Source: Spirosoma endophyticum (GTDB lineage: Bacteria > Bacteroidota > Bacteroidia > Cytophagales > Spirosomataceae). From it: a stretch of 47,987 nucleotides of DNA. The position numbers were made by a program, and so were the translations under genes. Each line of letters begins with the position of its first letter. Positions within the stretch are counted from its first letter, which is position 1. Location of the stretch: NCBI RefSeq assembly GCF_900112365.1, contig NZ_FOLQ01000031.1, positions 1-47,987 on the forward strand, written 5' to 3'. Under the pieces are notes generated by a model. It ran no database searches. It was not told where the DNA came from and worked only from the letters and a program-made list of their open reading frames with translations. Shown piece by piece: positions 7,505 to 15,623 of this stretch.

Positions 7505-8478
7505 ACCTGCACGAAAATCGCGAACTCTTCGCCGATGCGGTCACCATTACCGCTCAACATATGAATTTACCCGAAATTTATGTCGAGAAGGATTATTGGG
7601 TGACGCTGGCTTTGCAGCGTATTTTTATGAGTCCGTTAGCCGAGTTTGCCATTTTCAAAGGGGGTACAGCGTTAGCCAAATGTTTTTCCTTTATCCATCG
7701 CTTTTCCGAAGATATTGATCTGGTGCTGTTAAAAGAGCCTCATCTTTCAGCCAACCAATTGAAGGAACGCCTGAAACGGATCAGCAACGTTGTCGCTGAA
7801 TTCCTGCCTGAAATAGACGTAATCGGCATGACCAATAAAAAGGGCATGATCCGTAAAACGGCCCATTCCTATTCGAGAGTGTTTGCAGGTGACTTTGGGC
7901 AGGTGCGGGACTTGATCATTCTGGAGTCCAGTTGGCTAGGTTCGTCAGAACCGGTGATAAAGGGACAGGTCAGTTCTTTTATCTATCAGATGATGCAAGC
8001 AAGGAAACAAGACGAATTAGCTATTCAATATGATCTAATGCCGTTTGAGGTAGTCCTACTGGCACCCACGCGTACCCTCTGTGAAAAGATCATGAGTCTG
8101 GTTCGTTTTTCGTATACCGAGAAGCCTTTAGTGGATTTACGCAATAAAATTCGTCACGTCTATGATTTACACCAACTTCTAAAACAGGATGATCTTGCAG
8201 CCTTTTTCAACTCCGATGCGTTTGTGGTCATGTTGCATAAAGTAGGCAGGGATGACGAAGTCAGCTTTCGCAACAATAAGGACTGGTTGTATCGGCATCC
8301 TTTACAGGCTTTGTTGTTCGCCGAGTTAGACCGTGTTTGGCCGGAACTGCGTGGTACTTACAACGGCTCATTCAAAAATCTGGTGTTTGGCAAGTTACCG
8401 GCTGATGAAGCGGTATTTCAAACCTTGCAGCGGATTAAAGAACGGCTGGCTTTGGTGGCTTGGAATCTTGAGTTATGA
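7501..8478 (+). CDS. abiEii: AbiEii nucleotidyltransferase toxin
   Basis: The 325-residue protein carries the DNA polymerase beta-like nucleotidyltransferase signature: FKGGTALAK at residues 52-60 and RFSEDIDL at 67-74, the GG-x-x-L and D-x-D elements of the AbiEii/DUF1814 family. AbiEii/MenT toxins transfer nucleotides to target RNAs such as tRNA acceptor ends and halt growth. The ATG at 7501 overlaps the antitoxin stop by 4 bp; an in-frame TTG at 7489 is less likely. Length and domain order are normal for the family and no catalytic residue is missing. It forms one operon with abiEi under the palindrome-covered promoter. Confidence 0.92.
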   Translation: MNLHENRELFADAVTITAQHMNLPEIYVEKDYWVTLALQRIFMSPLAEFAIFKGGTALAKCFSFIHRFSEDIDLVLLKEPHLSANQLKERLKRISNVVAEFLPEIDVIGMTNKKGMIRKTAHSYSRVFAGDFGQVRDLIILESSWLGSSEPVIKGQVSSFIYQMMQARKQDELAIQYDLMPFEVVLLAPTRTLCEKIMSLVRFSYTEKPLVDLRNKIRHVYDLHQLLKQDDLAAFFNSDAFVVMLHKVGRDDEVSFRNNKDWLYRHPLQALLFAELDRVWPELRGTYNGSFKNLVFGKLPADEAVFQTLQRIKERLALVAWNLEL

Positions 8479-8491
8479 CTGCTCTTGACAC

Positions 8492-8523
8492 GAAAAACGA
8501 ATTCACGACATGAAAAACGAATT
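8492..8523. repeat. Direct repeat GAAAAACGAATT, two copies 20 bp apart
   Basis: GAAAAACGAATT occurs at 8492-8503 and again at 8512-8523, in the 108-bp gap between abiEii and the second single-TM gene. Each copy is preceded by a short ACAC/ACAT variant. It could be a regulator binding site or a footprint of the duplication that produced the second TM gene. Confidence 0.5.
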
Positions 8524-8586
8524 TTAATCCGGCAATAATGGCTATAGACTGTTGCGGTATCATCACTCAAGCGGAGGTGGCTTATC

Positions 8587-9075
8587 TTGGCAATCATTAT
8601 TTCAATCTTGGCATTGCTAGCCACGTTTTATCAATTGTACCTGCAACGATGCCATAACGAAAAGTCAATCAAACCATTAGGTCAGATTGATCTGCCTGAT
8701 TATAAAAAGCAGCTTGCTGTTTACATACGCAATAATGGTTTAGGGCCGCTCATCATTGATCGGCTGCTGTTTGTAAAAGAAGGTCAACAATACTGTACCA
8801 TTGACGATTGCCTTAACCTTGATCCAAAGTCCTATATGCGTGTTTTGATCAGCGATTCGGTGAAGCGGGTTGTGCTTCCCAACGCGTACCTGGCCGTTTT
8901 TGAAACAATTTTTGAAGACAGTGAGGGTGAAGCTGAAATGAACCATGCCCGAAACGAGTTAAGTCCGATTATCTTGAAAGTAGAGTTCCACGACATCTAT
9001 GATAATAAAATGACTATTGAACGTGATTTTCAATGGTTCGCCAGATATATGCCGAAAGAGGAGGATGAACAATAA
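8587..9075 (+). CDS. Single-TM hypothetical protein B of a duplicated pair (162 aa)
   Basis: This is a paralogue of the protein at 6126-6647, with the same hydrophobic N-terminal helix (IIISILALLATFYQLYLQR) and collinear beta-rich domain containing PLGQIDLPDYKKQ and NNGLGPLIIDRL. The start used is a TTG at 8587; no in-frame ATG precedes the helix. It ends in an acidic tail (KEEDEQ). The two copies have diverged evenly along their length, so the duplication is not recent. Function unknown. Placement directly before and after the AbiE pair suggests that AbiE was inserted within, or carried along with, this gene family. Confidence 0.7.
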   Translation: MAIIISILALLATFYQLYLQRCHNEKSIKPLGQIDLPDYKKQLAVYIRNNGLGPLIIDRLLFVKEGQQYCTIDDCLNLDPKSYMRVLISDSVKRVVLPNAYLAVFETIFEDSEGEAEMNHARNELSPIILKVEFHDIYDNKMTIERDFQWFARYMPKEEDEQ

Positions 9076-9494
9076 AATAGGCTTATGCTGTCATAGCCTG
9101 CCAGCATAAACTGAATATCGTATAAGCTTAAAAGGCCGAGCGGATCATATAGGCGGTTCTTCATTGAACCCAATTGTCCTTGTAAATCTAATATGTCGTG
9201 TTAGAATTGCAAGGATGATGACACGTTTATCCGGGCTACAAAGATACTAGCGCGACCAGACGGTTTGTGGTTTATCCCGGCCAAGAACGCTACCCGATTT
9301 CCACAGATGTCACGGCTATTTCTCTGGCCGTATAATGCAGGAACTCCGCCATATTCGGTAAGCAGCGCGTTTCGTCAGACAGCAACGCGGTGCCCCATAA
9401 TAATTGATGGCATGCTGGTACAGCTCCTTACAAGTTTTAGTTGCATAAAGAATAGCCAGATGATACTATAGGTTATATGGACATTAATCGTAAC

Positions 9495-9514
9495 TGGGGG
9501 CATAATTGGGGGCA
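9495..9514 (+). repeat. Integrase arm-type direct repeat, first pair (TGGGGGCA x2)
   Basis: TGGGGGCA occurs at 9495-9502 and 9507-9514 with a 12-bp period. The same pair recurs exactly 219 bp downstream. Paired short direct repeats of about one helical turn beside a tyrosine integrase gene are typical arm-type binding sites. Confidence 0.65.
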
Positions 9515-9713
9515 CTCAGACGAATAATCCGTTTTAATACGAATGAATTCAAGCACTTAAGGAGAAAATGGCGATGCGACATCCGGCACCACTCTTTTTT
9601 TTACTGACATTATCAATCCTTATCAGAACGCGAATTTTTCAAATTTCGCAGCACGTTAAGGCTATCATCTCTTTAGCAATATATTCCTATCATATACCCA
9701 CAATAACCAAAAA

Positions 9714-9733
9714 TGGGGGCATAGATGGGGGCA
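9714..9733 (+). repeat. Integrase arm-type direct repeat, second pair (TGGGGGCA x2)
   Basis: TGGGGGCA occurs at 9714-9721 and 9726-9733, with the same 12-bp period as the pair at 9495. It lies about 55 bp before the integrase start codon, so integrase binding here could also repress its own gene. Confidence 0.65.
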
Positions 9734-9788
9734 TGAAATTGCCGACTTGTATTGCGATTTTTAGTGTTGAGCATCAGGGGTAGTAGGA

Positions 9789-10967
9789 ATGGCTTTGTCA
9801 AATATGACCTGTCAGACAGCAAAACCTAAAGTCAAGCCCTATAAAATGGCAGACGGTGAAGGGTTGTACCTTGAAGTTACCCCGAACGGGACAAAATTCT
9901 GGCGCCTTAAGTATCGACTTCACGGTAAAGAAAAACGAATTTCAATTGGCGCATACCCAGCAGTTTCGATAGCTGATGCCCGTAAGGCCAAAGAAGCGAT
10001 TAAACGTGAAATAAAGGTTGGTATTGATCCCGTCTTAAAGCGGTTACAAGCGGCTCAGACGCATGCGTTGACCCAACAACTGAATTTTAAATCGATGGTC
10101 ATGGAATGGTATGGGAAACAAATGCCTTTATGGAAGCCTAAACATGCCGACATCGTTAAACACCGATTTGAGAAATACGTATTTCCGTTTTTGGGTGGCT
10201 TTGCGCTTGCGGATATAAAACCAGTGATGATGCTAAACTGCCTTCAAAAGATTGAAAGAACGGCCCCTGATCTTTCTCGTCGTATGAAAGCCGCATGTAG
10301 CCATGTCTTTAAATATGCCATAGCAACCGGCAGGGCAGAAAGTGATCCCACGTATGGGTTAGAGGCTGCCATGAAGAAATTTAAAAGAGGGCATTACGCA
10401 TCCATTTCTGTCGATGAATTCCCTGAATTTCTCGCCTGCCTCACAGATTATGAGCGTCATGTTCATCGTCAAACTTTCCTAGCCCTCAAATTATTGCTTC
10501 TTACATTCGTGCGTACCTGTGAGCTGGTAGAAGCCAGATGGGAAGAAATAAATTTTGACAAAGCGATGTGGGTTATTCCTGCGGAACGGATGAAGATGAA
10601 CCTTCCTCATATCGTTCCGTTGTCACACCAGTCGCTGGCGATCTTTCGAGAGCTAAACACATTGAATGCAAACCGGGAATTTATCTTTCCCGGTTATTAT
10701 AACCCAAGAACACATATGTGCAAAAACACAATGTTGGTTGCCATTAAACGGATGGGCTATAGCGGCAAAATGACTGGTCATGGCTTTCGATCCCTAGCTC
10801 TGGGAATTGTAAAAGAAAAATTGAATTACTCGCATGAAATTGCGGATCGGCAACTCGCGCACGTTCCTAAGAGTAGTGTTGACCGAGCGTATGACCGCGC
10901 ACTATTTTTGCCGCAACGTACAAAAATGATGCAGGGCTATGCCGATTATATCGACAAGGTATTATAA
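9789..10967 (+). CDS. P4-type tyrosine integrase
   Basis: The 392-residue protein has the P4-family layout. An N-terminal DUF4102 arm-binding domain (residues 1-85) includes MADGEGLYLEVTPNGTKFWR and ISIGAYPAVSIADAR. A core-binding domain spans about 95-190. A C-terminal catalytic domain has Arg in LLTFVRTCELVEARW, the H-x-x-R box in GHGFRSLALG, and the late His and nucleophile Tyr region in RQLAHVPKSSVDRAYDRAL. It catalyses site-specific integration, usually into tRNA genes. The ATG at 9789 follows a GGA-rich spacer. A tRNA-Val(GAC) 3' fragment lies 200 bp downstream and is the probable attachment site; the TGGGGGCA pairs upstream are probable arm sites. It appears intact. Confidence 0.93.
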   Translation: MALSNMTCQTAKPKVKPYKMADGEGLYLEVTPNGTKFWRLKYRLHGKEKRISIGAYPAVSIADARKAKEAIKREIKVGIDPVLKRLQAAQTHALTQQLNFKSMVMEWYGKQMPLWKPKHADIVKHRFEKYVFPFLGGFALADIKPVMMLNCLQKIERTAPDLSRRMKAACSHVFKYAIATGRAESDPTYGLEAAMKKFKRGHYASISVDEFPEFLACLTDYERHVHRQTFLALKLLLLTFVRTCELVEARWEEINFDKAMWVIPAERMKMNLPHIVPLSHQSLAIFRELNTLNANREFIFPGYYNPRTHMCKNTMLVAIKRMGYSGKMTGHGFRSLALGIVKEKLNYSHEIADRQLAHVPKSSVDRAYDRALFLPQRTKMMQGYADYIDKVL

Positions 10968-10995
10968 ATGATGCTGTCAGTTTTTAGGATGGGCC

Positions 10996-11017
10996 GTTCT
11001 ATAGCTTAGAACTTTTT
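10996..11017 (+). terminator. Likely Rho-independent terminator of the integrase gene
   Basis: GTTCTA (10996-11001), the 5-nt loop TAGCT and TAGAAC (11007-11012) are followed by TTTTT, 29 bp after the integrase stop. The stem is short, so strength is uncertain. Confidence 0.5.
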
Positions 11018-11167
11018 GTTTTTGCCAGTCGCTAATACTAGGCTCATGACAAGCCCTGTCGGCATTTTTATGACGAGTCTTTAATTAAGGGCCTAGTGAG
11101 GTTTAGCAGATAGCCAGGATGCAAGGGGAATAATAGTATTTATATGCAAAAACTCAGCGACATTATT

Positions 11168-11211
11168 TGACATGGGAGAGGTCACAGGTTCAATCCCTGT
11201 TACGCCCACCA
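11168..11211 (+). tRNA. 3' fragment of tRNA-Val(GAC), probable attachment-site remnant
   Basis: From the anticodon loop (TTGACAT, anticodon GAC) the sequence continues with the 3' anticodon stem GGGAG, variable loop, T-arm ACAGG-TTCAATC-CCTGT, acceptor strand TACGCCC, discriminator A and CCA. The 5' half is missing: the upstream bases cannot pair with GGGAG or TACGCCC. This is the usual footprint of a tyrosine integrase that crosses over in the anticodon loop. It is not a functional tRNA gene. Confidence 0.8.
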
Positions 11212-11257
11212 CTTTTTCAACCACTTAATTGGTTAGTCATCAAACTCAATTAATATC

Positions 11258-11276
11258 AGTGCTACCCTAGTGCTAC
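11258..11276 (+). repeat. Integrase arm-type direct repeat AGTGCTAC x2
   Basis: AGTGCTAC occurs at 11258-11265 and 11269-11276 (11-bp period), 47 bp beyond the tRNA-Val(GAC) fragment. The motif differs from the TGGGGGCA pairs left of the fragment, suggesting the arm site of a second, different integrase. Confidence 0.55.
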
Positions 11277-11284
11277 TGCAATGG

Positions 11285-11485
11285 TTAATTATCGCTCATT
11301 ATCTGTCTAAATATTTTTTTATGGTTCGCTCTCAAATCAAAAAACACACCCTGTTTTCCAATAGGCTTTAACTGTCCATATTCAACTGTATCAGTTGTTA
11401 TTAGGACAACTTTCCCATTGTATATTCTATAATCCTCCCATATACTGAATATATTCCTAGCATACCATCGTATGCCGCAAAGCAT
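11285..11485 (-). CDS. Small hypothetical protein, 66 aa
   Basis: No family recognised. The peptide has alternating hydrophobic and polar residues suggesting a small beta-strand fold (YRIYNGKVVLITTDTVEYG, then GKQGVFFDLRANHKKIFRQ). It is AT-rich and reads away from the excisionase-like gene at 11512, so the two could share a 26-bp divergent start region. It may be genuine or the tail of a larger lost gene; coding character is moderate. Confidence 0.4.
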   Translation of the reverse strand: MLCGIRWYARNIFSIWEDYRIYNGKVVLITTDTVEYGQLKPIGKQGVFFDLRANHKKIFRQIMSDN

Positions 11486-11511
11486 CTCTTTTAATCAGGG
11501 AGGGTTAGCAG

Positions 11512-11700
11512 ATGAATGAAAGCCACGAACCTCTACTCGACCGCAAAACAGCCGCCAAATATCTCAGCGTGTCGCCTGGCACCTTAGCCGTTTGGGATTG
11601 TACAAAACGCTACGATCTCAAGCCGATCAAAGTTGGCCGCGCCGTCAGGTATCGACGCTCCGATCTTGATAAATTTATCGAACAGCGTCTCTGGCGTTAA
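11512..11700 (+). CDS. Excisionase-like helix-turn-helix protein, 62 aa
   Basis: The short protein is almost entirely one MerR/excisionase-type HTH domain (HTH_17 family): LLDRKTAAKYLSVSPGTLAV, a Trp, then KPIKVGRAVRYRRSDLDKFI. The pattern of an N-terminal HTH, a wing with VGRAVRYR and a final helix is characteristic. Such proteins act as recombination directionality factors or small transcription regulators in integrative elements. It precedes the primase-like gene by 50 bp in the same direction, so it may control the replication and transfer genes. A GGGAGGG stretch lies about 10 bp before the ATG and could act as a ribosome binding site, which is uncommon in this window. Confidence 0.85.
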   Translation: MNESHEPLLDRKTAAKYLSVSPGTLAVWDCTKRYDLKPIKVGRAVRYRRSDLDKFIEQRLWR

Positions 11701-11750
11701 ACGACAAGCCGACAGCTTCTTAATCCCACATTATCTTATTGGAGATCGTC

Positions 11751-12659
11751 ATGGACATTGATCAGGCGAAAGCGATACCGATTGCCGAAATTTTAAGCAA
11801 ACTCAATATTCAGCCTCGGAAAAGCAATCCTGACAAACTACTTTATCTGTCACCCATCCGTCAGGAAAAAACACCCAGTTTCTGGGTCTATACCAAAACC
11901 AATCGCTGGCATGATTTCGGGGACGGCAGCGGGGGCGATCTGGTCGATCTGGTACAGGCTTATCTCAAATTCACACGCGAAGAACACAGGATTTCCGATG
12001 CCTTGCGCTGGATCAAGAATATGGGCGGTACAGTTTATGAATTCACGCCAGTCCCTGTCAGTCAATCGACAGAAGCTGAAACCAGCCTGGTTCTCAAAAC
12101 CAGTAAACCTATCCAGCATCTTGGCCTTATTCATTATCTGGAAAAACGCGGTATTCCGTTAGACATCGCCCGCCGACACCTTAAGGAAATTCACGTCCGT
12201 AACCAGCGCACAAAGAAAAGCTTTTTGGCTCTCGGTTTCCCCAATGAAGAGGGCGGCCATGAACTGCGCAACCCGTTCTTTAAAGGATGTCTGGGTACAA
12301 AAGCCATCTCATTTGTTCGAGGCACAGAACCGAAACCCGTTGCCATTCATCTTTTCGAGGGGTTTATGGATTATCTGTCTGCTGTAAGCCAGCTTAAGGG
12401 TAAGAGCTTCACGGGAGATGTGATCATTCTCAATTCTCTGTCCTGCCTCAAACAGATCACGCCATACATCCAGAATTACGGTTACCGCATCGCGTACACC
12501 TGGCTTGATAACGACAAAGCCGGTGAGAAAGCCACTATGTCATTAGCCGAGTTTTTCAAGACACAGCAAGACCTTGTTCACAAGCGCATGAACCGTATTT
12601 ACGCCCCGCATAAGGACGTGAATGCGTGGCACATGCATACGCTCGATTTAAAGCTGTAA
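11751..12659 (+). CDS. CHC2/TOPRIM primase-like protein of a mobilizable island
   Basis: The 302-residue protein begins at an ATG with GGAG ten bases upstream; an in-frame TTG at 11739 is less likely. Residues 1-85 resemble the CHC2-type primase N-terminal region (YLSPIRQEKTPSFWVY, then WHDFGDGSGGDLVDLV), although the zinc cysteines are absent, as is usual in this Bacteroidota subgroup. Residues about 195-265 form a TOPRIM domain with the acidic elements HLFEGFMDYLS and TWLDNDKAGEKA. Such proteins prime replication of the transferred or excised circular DNA. The position between the HTH and ardC is standard for Bacteroidota mobilizable islands. Confidence 0.85.
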   Translation: MDIDQAKAIPIAEILSKLNIQPRKSNPDKLLYLSPIRQEKTPSFWVYTKTNRWHDFGDGSGGDLVDLVQAYLKFTREEHRISDALRWIKNMGGTVYEFTPVPVSQSTEAETSLVLKTSKPIQHLGLIHYLEKRGIPLDIARRHLKEIHVRNQRTKKSFLALGFPNEEGGHELRNPFFKGCLGTKAISFVRGTEPKPVAIHLFEGFMDYLSAVSQLKGKSFTGDVIILNSLSCLKQITPYIQNYGYRIAYTWLDNDKAGEKATMSLAEFFKTQQDLVHKRMNRIYAPHKDVNAWHMHTLDLKL

Positions 12660-12883
12660 GGGACGAGCGAGTACGGAACAACTTTGTGTTTTAGGGCAGT
12701 CAGCACAGCCGTTCTGCCACGGAGCAGGCTTGAGGACTGGACTGTACCCGGCCCGCTCATTCCACCAACAATAATTTTCGCCAGCCTGCGGCTTTCCCCG
12801 CCCGACCAAAATTCATGCTGGTTCATGTCGCTTAAAGCCGGGTTTAGCCGTCCACGTAACCCTGATCCTATGGAGAACAGACA

Positions 12884-13822
12884 ATGACAACCACCCGCAA
12901 AACCAATCACAATGTTTATAAAGTTACCTCACTATCCGATACGCCGGCACAAACCGACATTTACGCCCGTGTCACTGGCAAGATCATAACCGATCTCGAA
13001 AACGGCAATTTGACGTGGCGCAAGCCCTGGCATTCCGATCATCTGGCCGGTCAGGTGATGCGTCCGCTTCGCTGGAATGACATACCCTATACGGGCATCA
13101 ACACGCTGATGCTTTGGGGCACAGCTGCCGAGCAGGGTTACTCCTCGCCCTACTGGATGACCTTCAAACAGGCTATCGAACTGAAAGCCAACGTGCGCAA
13201 AGGCGAGAAGGGTACACAAATCGTATATGCCGACAAGTTTGTCGTCGAAGAGCAAAACACAAAGGGTGAAACAGTCACCAATCAAATTCCTTTCCTGAAA
13301 CCCTATACCGTCTTCAACGCGTCTCAGATCGATGGTCTCTCTAATGCCTTTTACAAACAACCGGAGCCCGTAACGGACAATGTTCAGTCACGCAATGATG
13401 AGTTAGAAGCATTTTTTGCGCAAACCAAAGCCGATATTTATACCGGGCGCGAAGCTTCCTATTCCATCACAACCGACCGCGTACAGATGCCGCCTTTTGA
13501 AAGCTTTGAAACGCCTGAAAGCTATTACGCCGTATTAGCTCATGAAATCACCCATTGGACACGCCATCCACAGCGGCTGGATCGGGATCTGGGTCGCAAA
13601 CACTATGGTGACGAAGGCTACGCTAAAGAAGAACTGGTGGCTGAACTCGGGGCCTGTTTTCTGGCTGCTGATCTGGGCTTTGAGCCGATGCCGGAAGCTA
13701 AACATGCGGCTTACATTCAATCCTGGCTGAAAGCATTGAACGATGACAAACGCCTGATTTTTTCAGCCGCATCCCACGCTCAGAAAGCCGTCGAGTACAT
13801 TCATACGCTGCAATTGGTCTAA
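12884..13822 (+). CDS. ardC: ArdC-like antirestriction protein with zincin domain
   Basis: The N-terminal half is the ArdC single-strand DNA-binding domain (DUF1738): DIYARVTGKIITDLENGNLT, WRKPW, and YTGINTLMLW with the YWMTFKQA and VRKGEKG elements. The C-terminal half is a metallopeptidase-like domain with HEITH near residue 220 and a downstream ELVAELGACFLA helix carrying a possible third zinc ligand. ArdC proteins protect incoming conjugative DNA from host restriction. Length (312 residues) and domain order are normal. It sits 224 bp after the primase-like gene with its own leader, and next to mobilization genes as expected. Confidence 0.9.
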   Translation: MTTTRKTNHNVYKVTSLSDTPAQTDIYARVTGKIITDLENGNLTWRKPWHSDHLAGQVMRPLRWNDIPYTGINTLMLWGTAAEQGYSSPYWMTFKQAIELKANVRKGEKGTQIVYADKFVVEEQNTKGETVTNQIPFLKPYTVFNASQIDGLSNAFYKQPEPVTDNVQSRNDELEAFFAQTKADIYTGREASYSITTDRVQMPPFESFETPESYYAVLAHEITHWTRHPQRLDRDLGRKHYGDEGYAKEELVAELGACFLAADLGFEPMPEAKHAAYIQSWLKALNDDKRLIFSAASHAQKAVEYIHTLQLV

Positions 13823-14087
13823 AAAATGTTAGACAATGATTCAATGAGTTGGATCACTGGCCGTTCGGCTGCAACATCATCTGACCCTTTTTTATGTGCG
13901 TTGAAAGAGGACATCGGCTTAAACCATCTGTCCGTGATAACACTAAAATGTCTTATTTTAAAGCGACATTTCCTTATATTGGCTTCTGTAAAGGCTTCTA
14001 AAGTTTGAAAGTATTATTTTGGCCTTTCTGATTAAATCAACTAATTCTCCTTATTTGTATTGCTAATAAGCCCTAAACTTTTTTTTG

Positions 14088-15212
14088 ATGTCAGAAAATC
14101 AAAACTCTAGAAATATTTTCCTTTCGTTTGACCCGTCAGATGCTTATTTAGTAAATAAGATTATAATTCAACTTAATAATGCCAATATTAGAGGTACTTA
14201 CTCATTTGAAAGGTTGTTTTATACGTTTAGGTCCAATATAGGTTTTACTGATTTCATCACATCTCCGATTAAGTCAGAGGATTATATCATTGTTGTTTGT
14301 TCGCCTGCTTATTTTGCTAGATATAACTATGCTTTAATTTCAATTCTTTTTGCTGAAAAACAAATTATACCTGTTCTGTCTAGTGGAGATTGGATGGAAG
14401 TTTCGCCAACTTGGTTACGTGATGTAAAGTATTATGATATAAAATCTACAATAAATTTTCACGCTGGAATCTTTTCTATAGTAGACTTATTAAAAAAGCC
14501 CTTTAAAAAAACTAATACTCTTAGTATAGAAATGAAGATTGAACGTGATATCTTTTCCTTTTCTGAATTTGACTTGACGAGTATATTTAATGAATTAGGA
14601 TATCTATTAGAGTCAAAAGACATTCGCTTAGTTCGCATATCAAGTGGTAGTACTAAAATTTTAATTGAACTTCCTTCGGAACAAGCCGAAGTATTAATTT
14701 GGTTGTATAAGCACCATGCCTTAGCAAGTTTGTCAATTAATGATGCAAAAATTATTGGCCACGCAGCTGCTACTGCTCTTATCGGTGAAAAAATGAAACG
14801 TGAACATTATGACGTTTTCCTTTGCCATAATTCTATAGATAAATCTGAAGTTAAACGGATTGCGATTCAATTACGGAATAAAGGAATTTTACCTTGGGTT
14901 GATGAATGGGCATTGAGGCCAGGCATAGCTTGGCAAAAAGTTCTTGAAGAACAGATAATTGATATAAATTCAGTTGCAATTTGTTTGGGTAGTAATGGAA
15001 TGGGGCCTTGGCAAGATATGGAACTCAACGCCTTTATTCGTCAATTTGTAAAACGAAACTGCCCAGTAATACCTGTCATTCTTAAATCATGTACATCAAC
15101 TCCCCAAGTACCTATTTTTCTTGAAGGAATGACTTGGGTTGATTTTAGGAAGAAAAATCCAGATCCTTATGATCAGTTGATATGGGGGATAACTGGTAAA
15201 AGAACGTCATAG
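14088..15212 (+). CDS. Two-TIR-domain protein, candidate anti-phage effector
   Basis: Residues 10-125 form a degenerate TIR-like domain (NIFLSFDPSDAYLVNK, then DYIIVVCSPAYFARYNYAL). Residues about 175-222 resemble the small effector-associated region often found beside TIR and NACHT modules (RISSGSTKILIELPSEQAEV). Residues about 240-355 are a canonical TIR domain: YDVFLCHNSIDKSEVKRIA, WVDEWALRPG, and the catalytic glutamate near residue 312 in WQDMELNAF. Bacterial TIR domains cleave NAD+ or make cADPR-type signals. The N-terminal domain lacks an obvious catalytic Glu and may sense or scaffold. The gene is much more AT-rich than ardC and the relaxase around it, so it looks like acquired cargo. 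The ATG at 14088 is preferred. Confidence 0.88.
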   Translation: MSENQNSRNIFLSFDPSDAYLVNKIIIQLNNANIRGTYSFERLFYTFRSNIGFTDFITSPIKSEDYIIVVCSPAYFARYNYALISILFAEKQIIPVLSSGDWMEVSPTWLRDVKYYDIKSTINFHAGIFSIVDLLKKPFKKTNTLSIEMKIERDIFSFSEFDLTSIFNELGYLLESKDIRLVRISSGSTKILIELPSEQAEVLIWLYKHHALASLSINDAKIIGHAAATALIGEKMKREHYDVFLCHNSIDKSEVKRIAIQLRNKGILPWVDEWALRPGIAWQKVLEEQIIDINSVAICLGSNGMGPWQDMELNAFIRQFVKRNCPVIPVILKSCTSTPQVPIFLEGMTWVDFRKKNPDPYDQLIWGITGKRTS

Positions 15213-15227
15213 CTGTAGTATATAATT

Positions 15228-15623
15228 CTATATTTCTTTTTTCTCAATCAGCATCTCAATGACAATGGGCTTATTCCTATCTGTATCTAAGACGTAACGC
15301 GAATCTGTAGCCGTTATGATACGGGGTAAGTGATCCAGCAATGTCATGAATAGCGCCTGGAGACTGTACCCTTGTAACGCAACATGGTGAGATGAAAAGC
15401 TTAGTTTGATCAGATTTTTCTCGGTGTTCGGCTCAAACTCCACAGCGACCAGATAGGCATAATTAAAAAAGGCCCTCCTGCCATCGGGCCAGACCAGACA
15501 AACGTTTCGACTATGGTCAGGTCCCGTATAAAGTTCGGCCTCCTGTAAGTTCAGTTCATTCTCTGAGCTGGTCGGATCGTTTTCCCGAAGCTGGTCATAG
15601 CGCAGTTTAAAGCCCTGGTTCAT
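15228..15623 (-). CDS. Hypothetical protein downstream of and overlapping the relaxase gene, 131 aa
   Basis: No family recognised. The start codon overlaps the relaxase 3' end by 17 bp, indicating translational coupling in a mobilization operon. The protein is soluble and mixed alpha/beta, with CLVWPDGRRAFFNYAYLVAV and HHVALQGYSLQALFMTLLDH as landmarks. GC content matches the relaxase, unlike the TIR gene next to it. A role in transfer or relaxase function is plausible from position only. Confidence 0.7.
   Translation of the reverse strand: MNQGFKLRYDQLRENDPTSSENELNLQEAELYTGPDHSRNVCLVWPDGRRAFFNYAYLVAVEFEPNTEKNLIKLSFSSHHVALQGYSLQALFMTLLDHLPRIITATDSRYVLDTDRNKPIVIEMLIEKKEI

Larger units (their letters stand above)
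9076..9788. other. Non-coding region upstream of the P4-type integrase (713 bp)
   Basis: No convincing gene was seen; short open frames here lack coding character. It holds a weak hairpin just after the preceding gene (TTATGCTG 9083-9090 / CAGCATAA 9102-9109), possibly a terminator. It also holds two pairs of TGGGGGCA direct repeats (9495-9514 and 9714-9733) that look like integrase arm sites, and the integrase leader. Confidence 0.6.

Noticed and set aside
12599..12910. Minus-strand open frame over the gap between the primase-like and ardC genes
   Set aside because: It is antisense to the ends of real genes with biased codons; its protein composition is that of a reverse-strand shadow.
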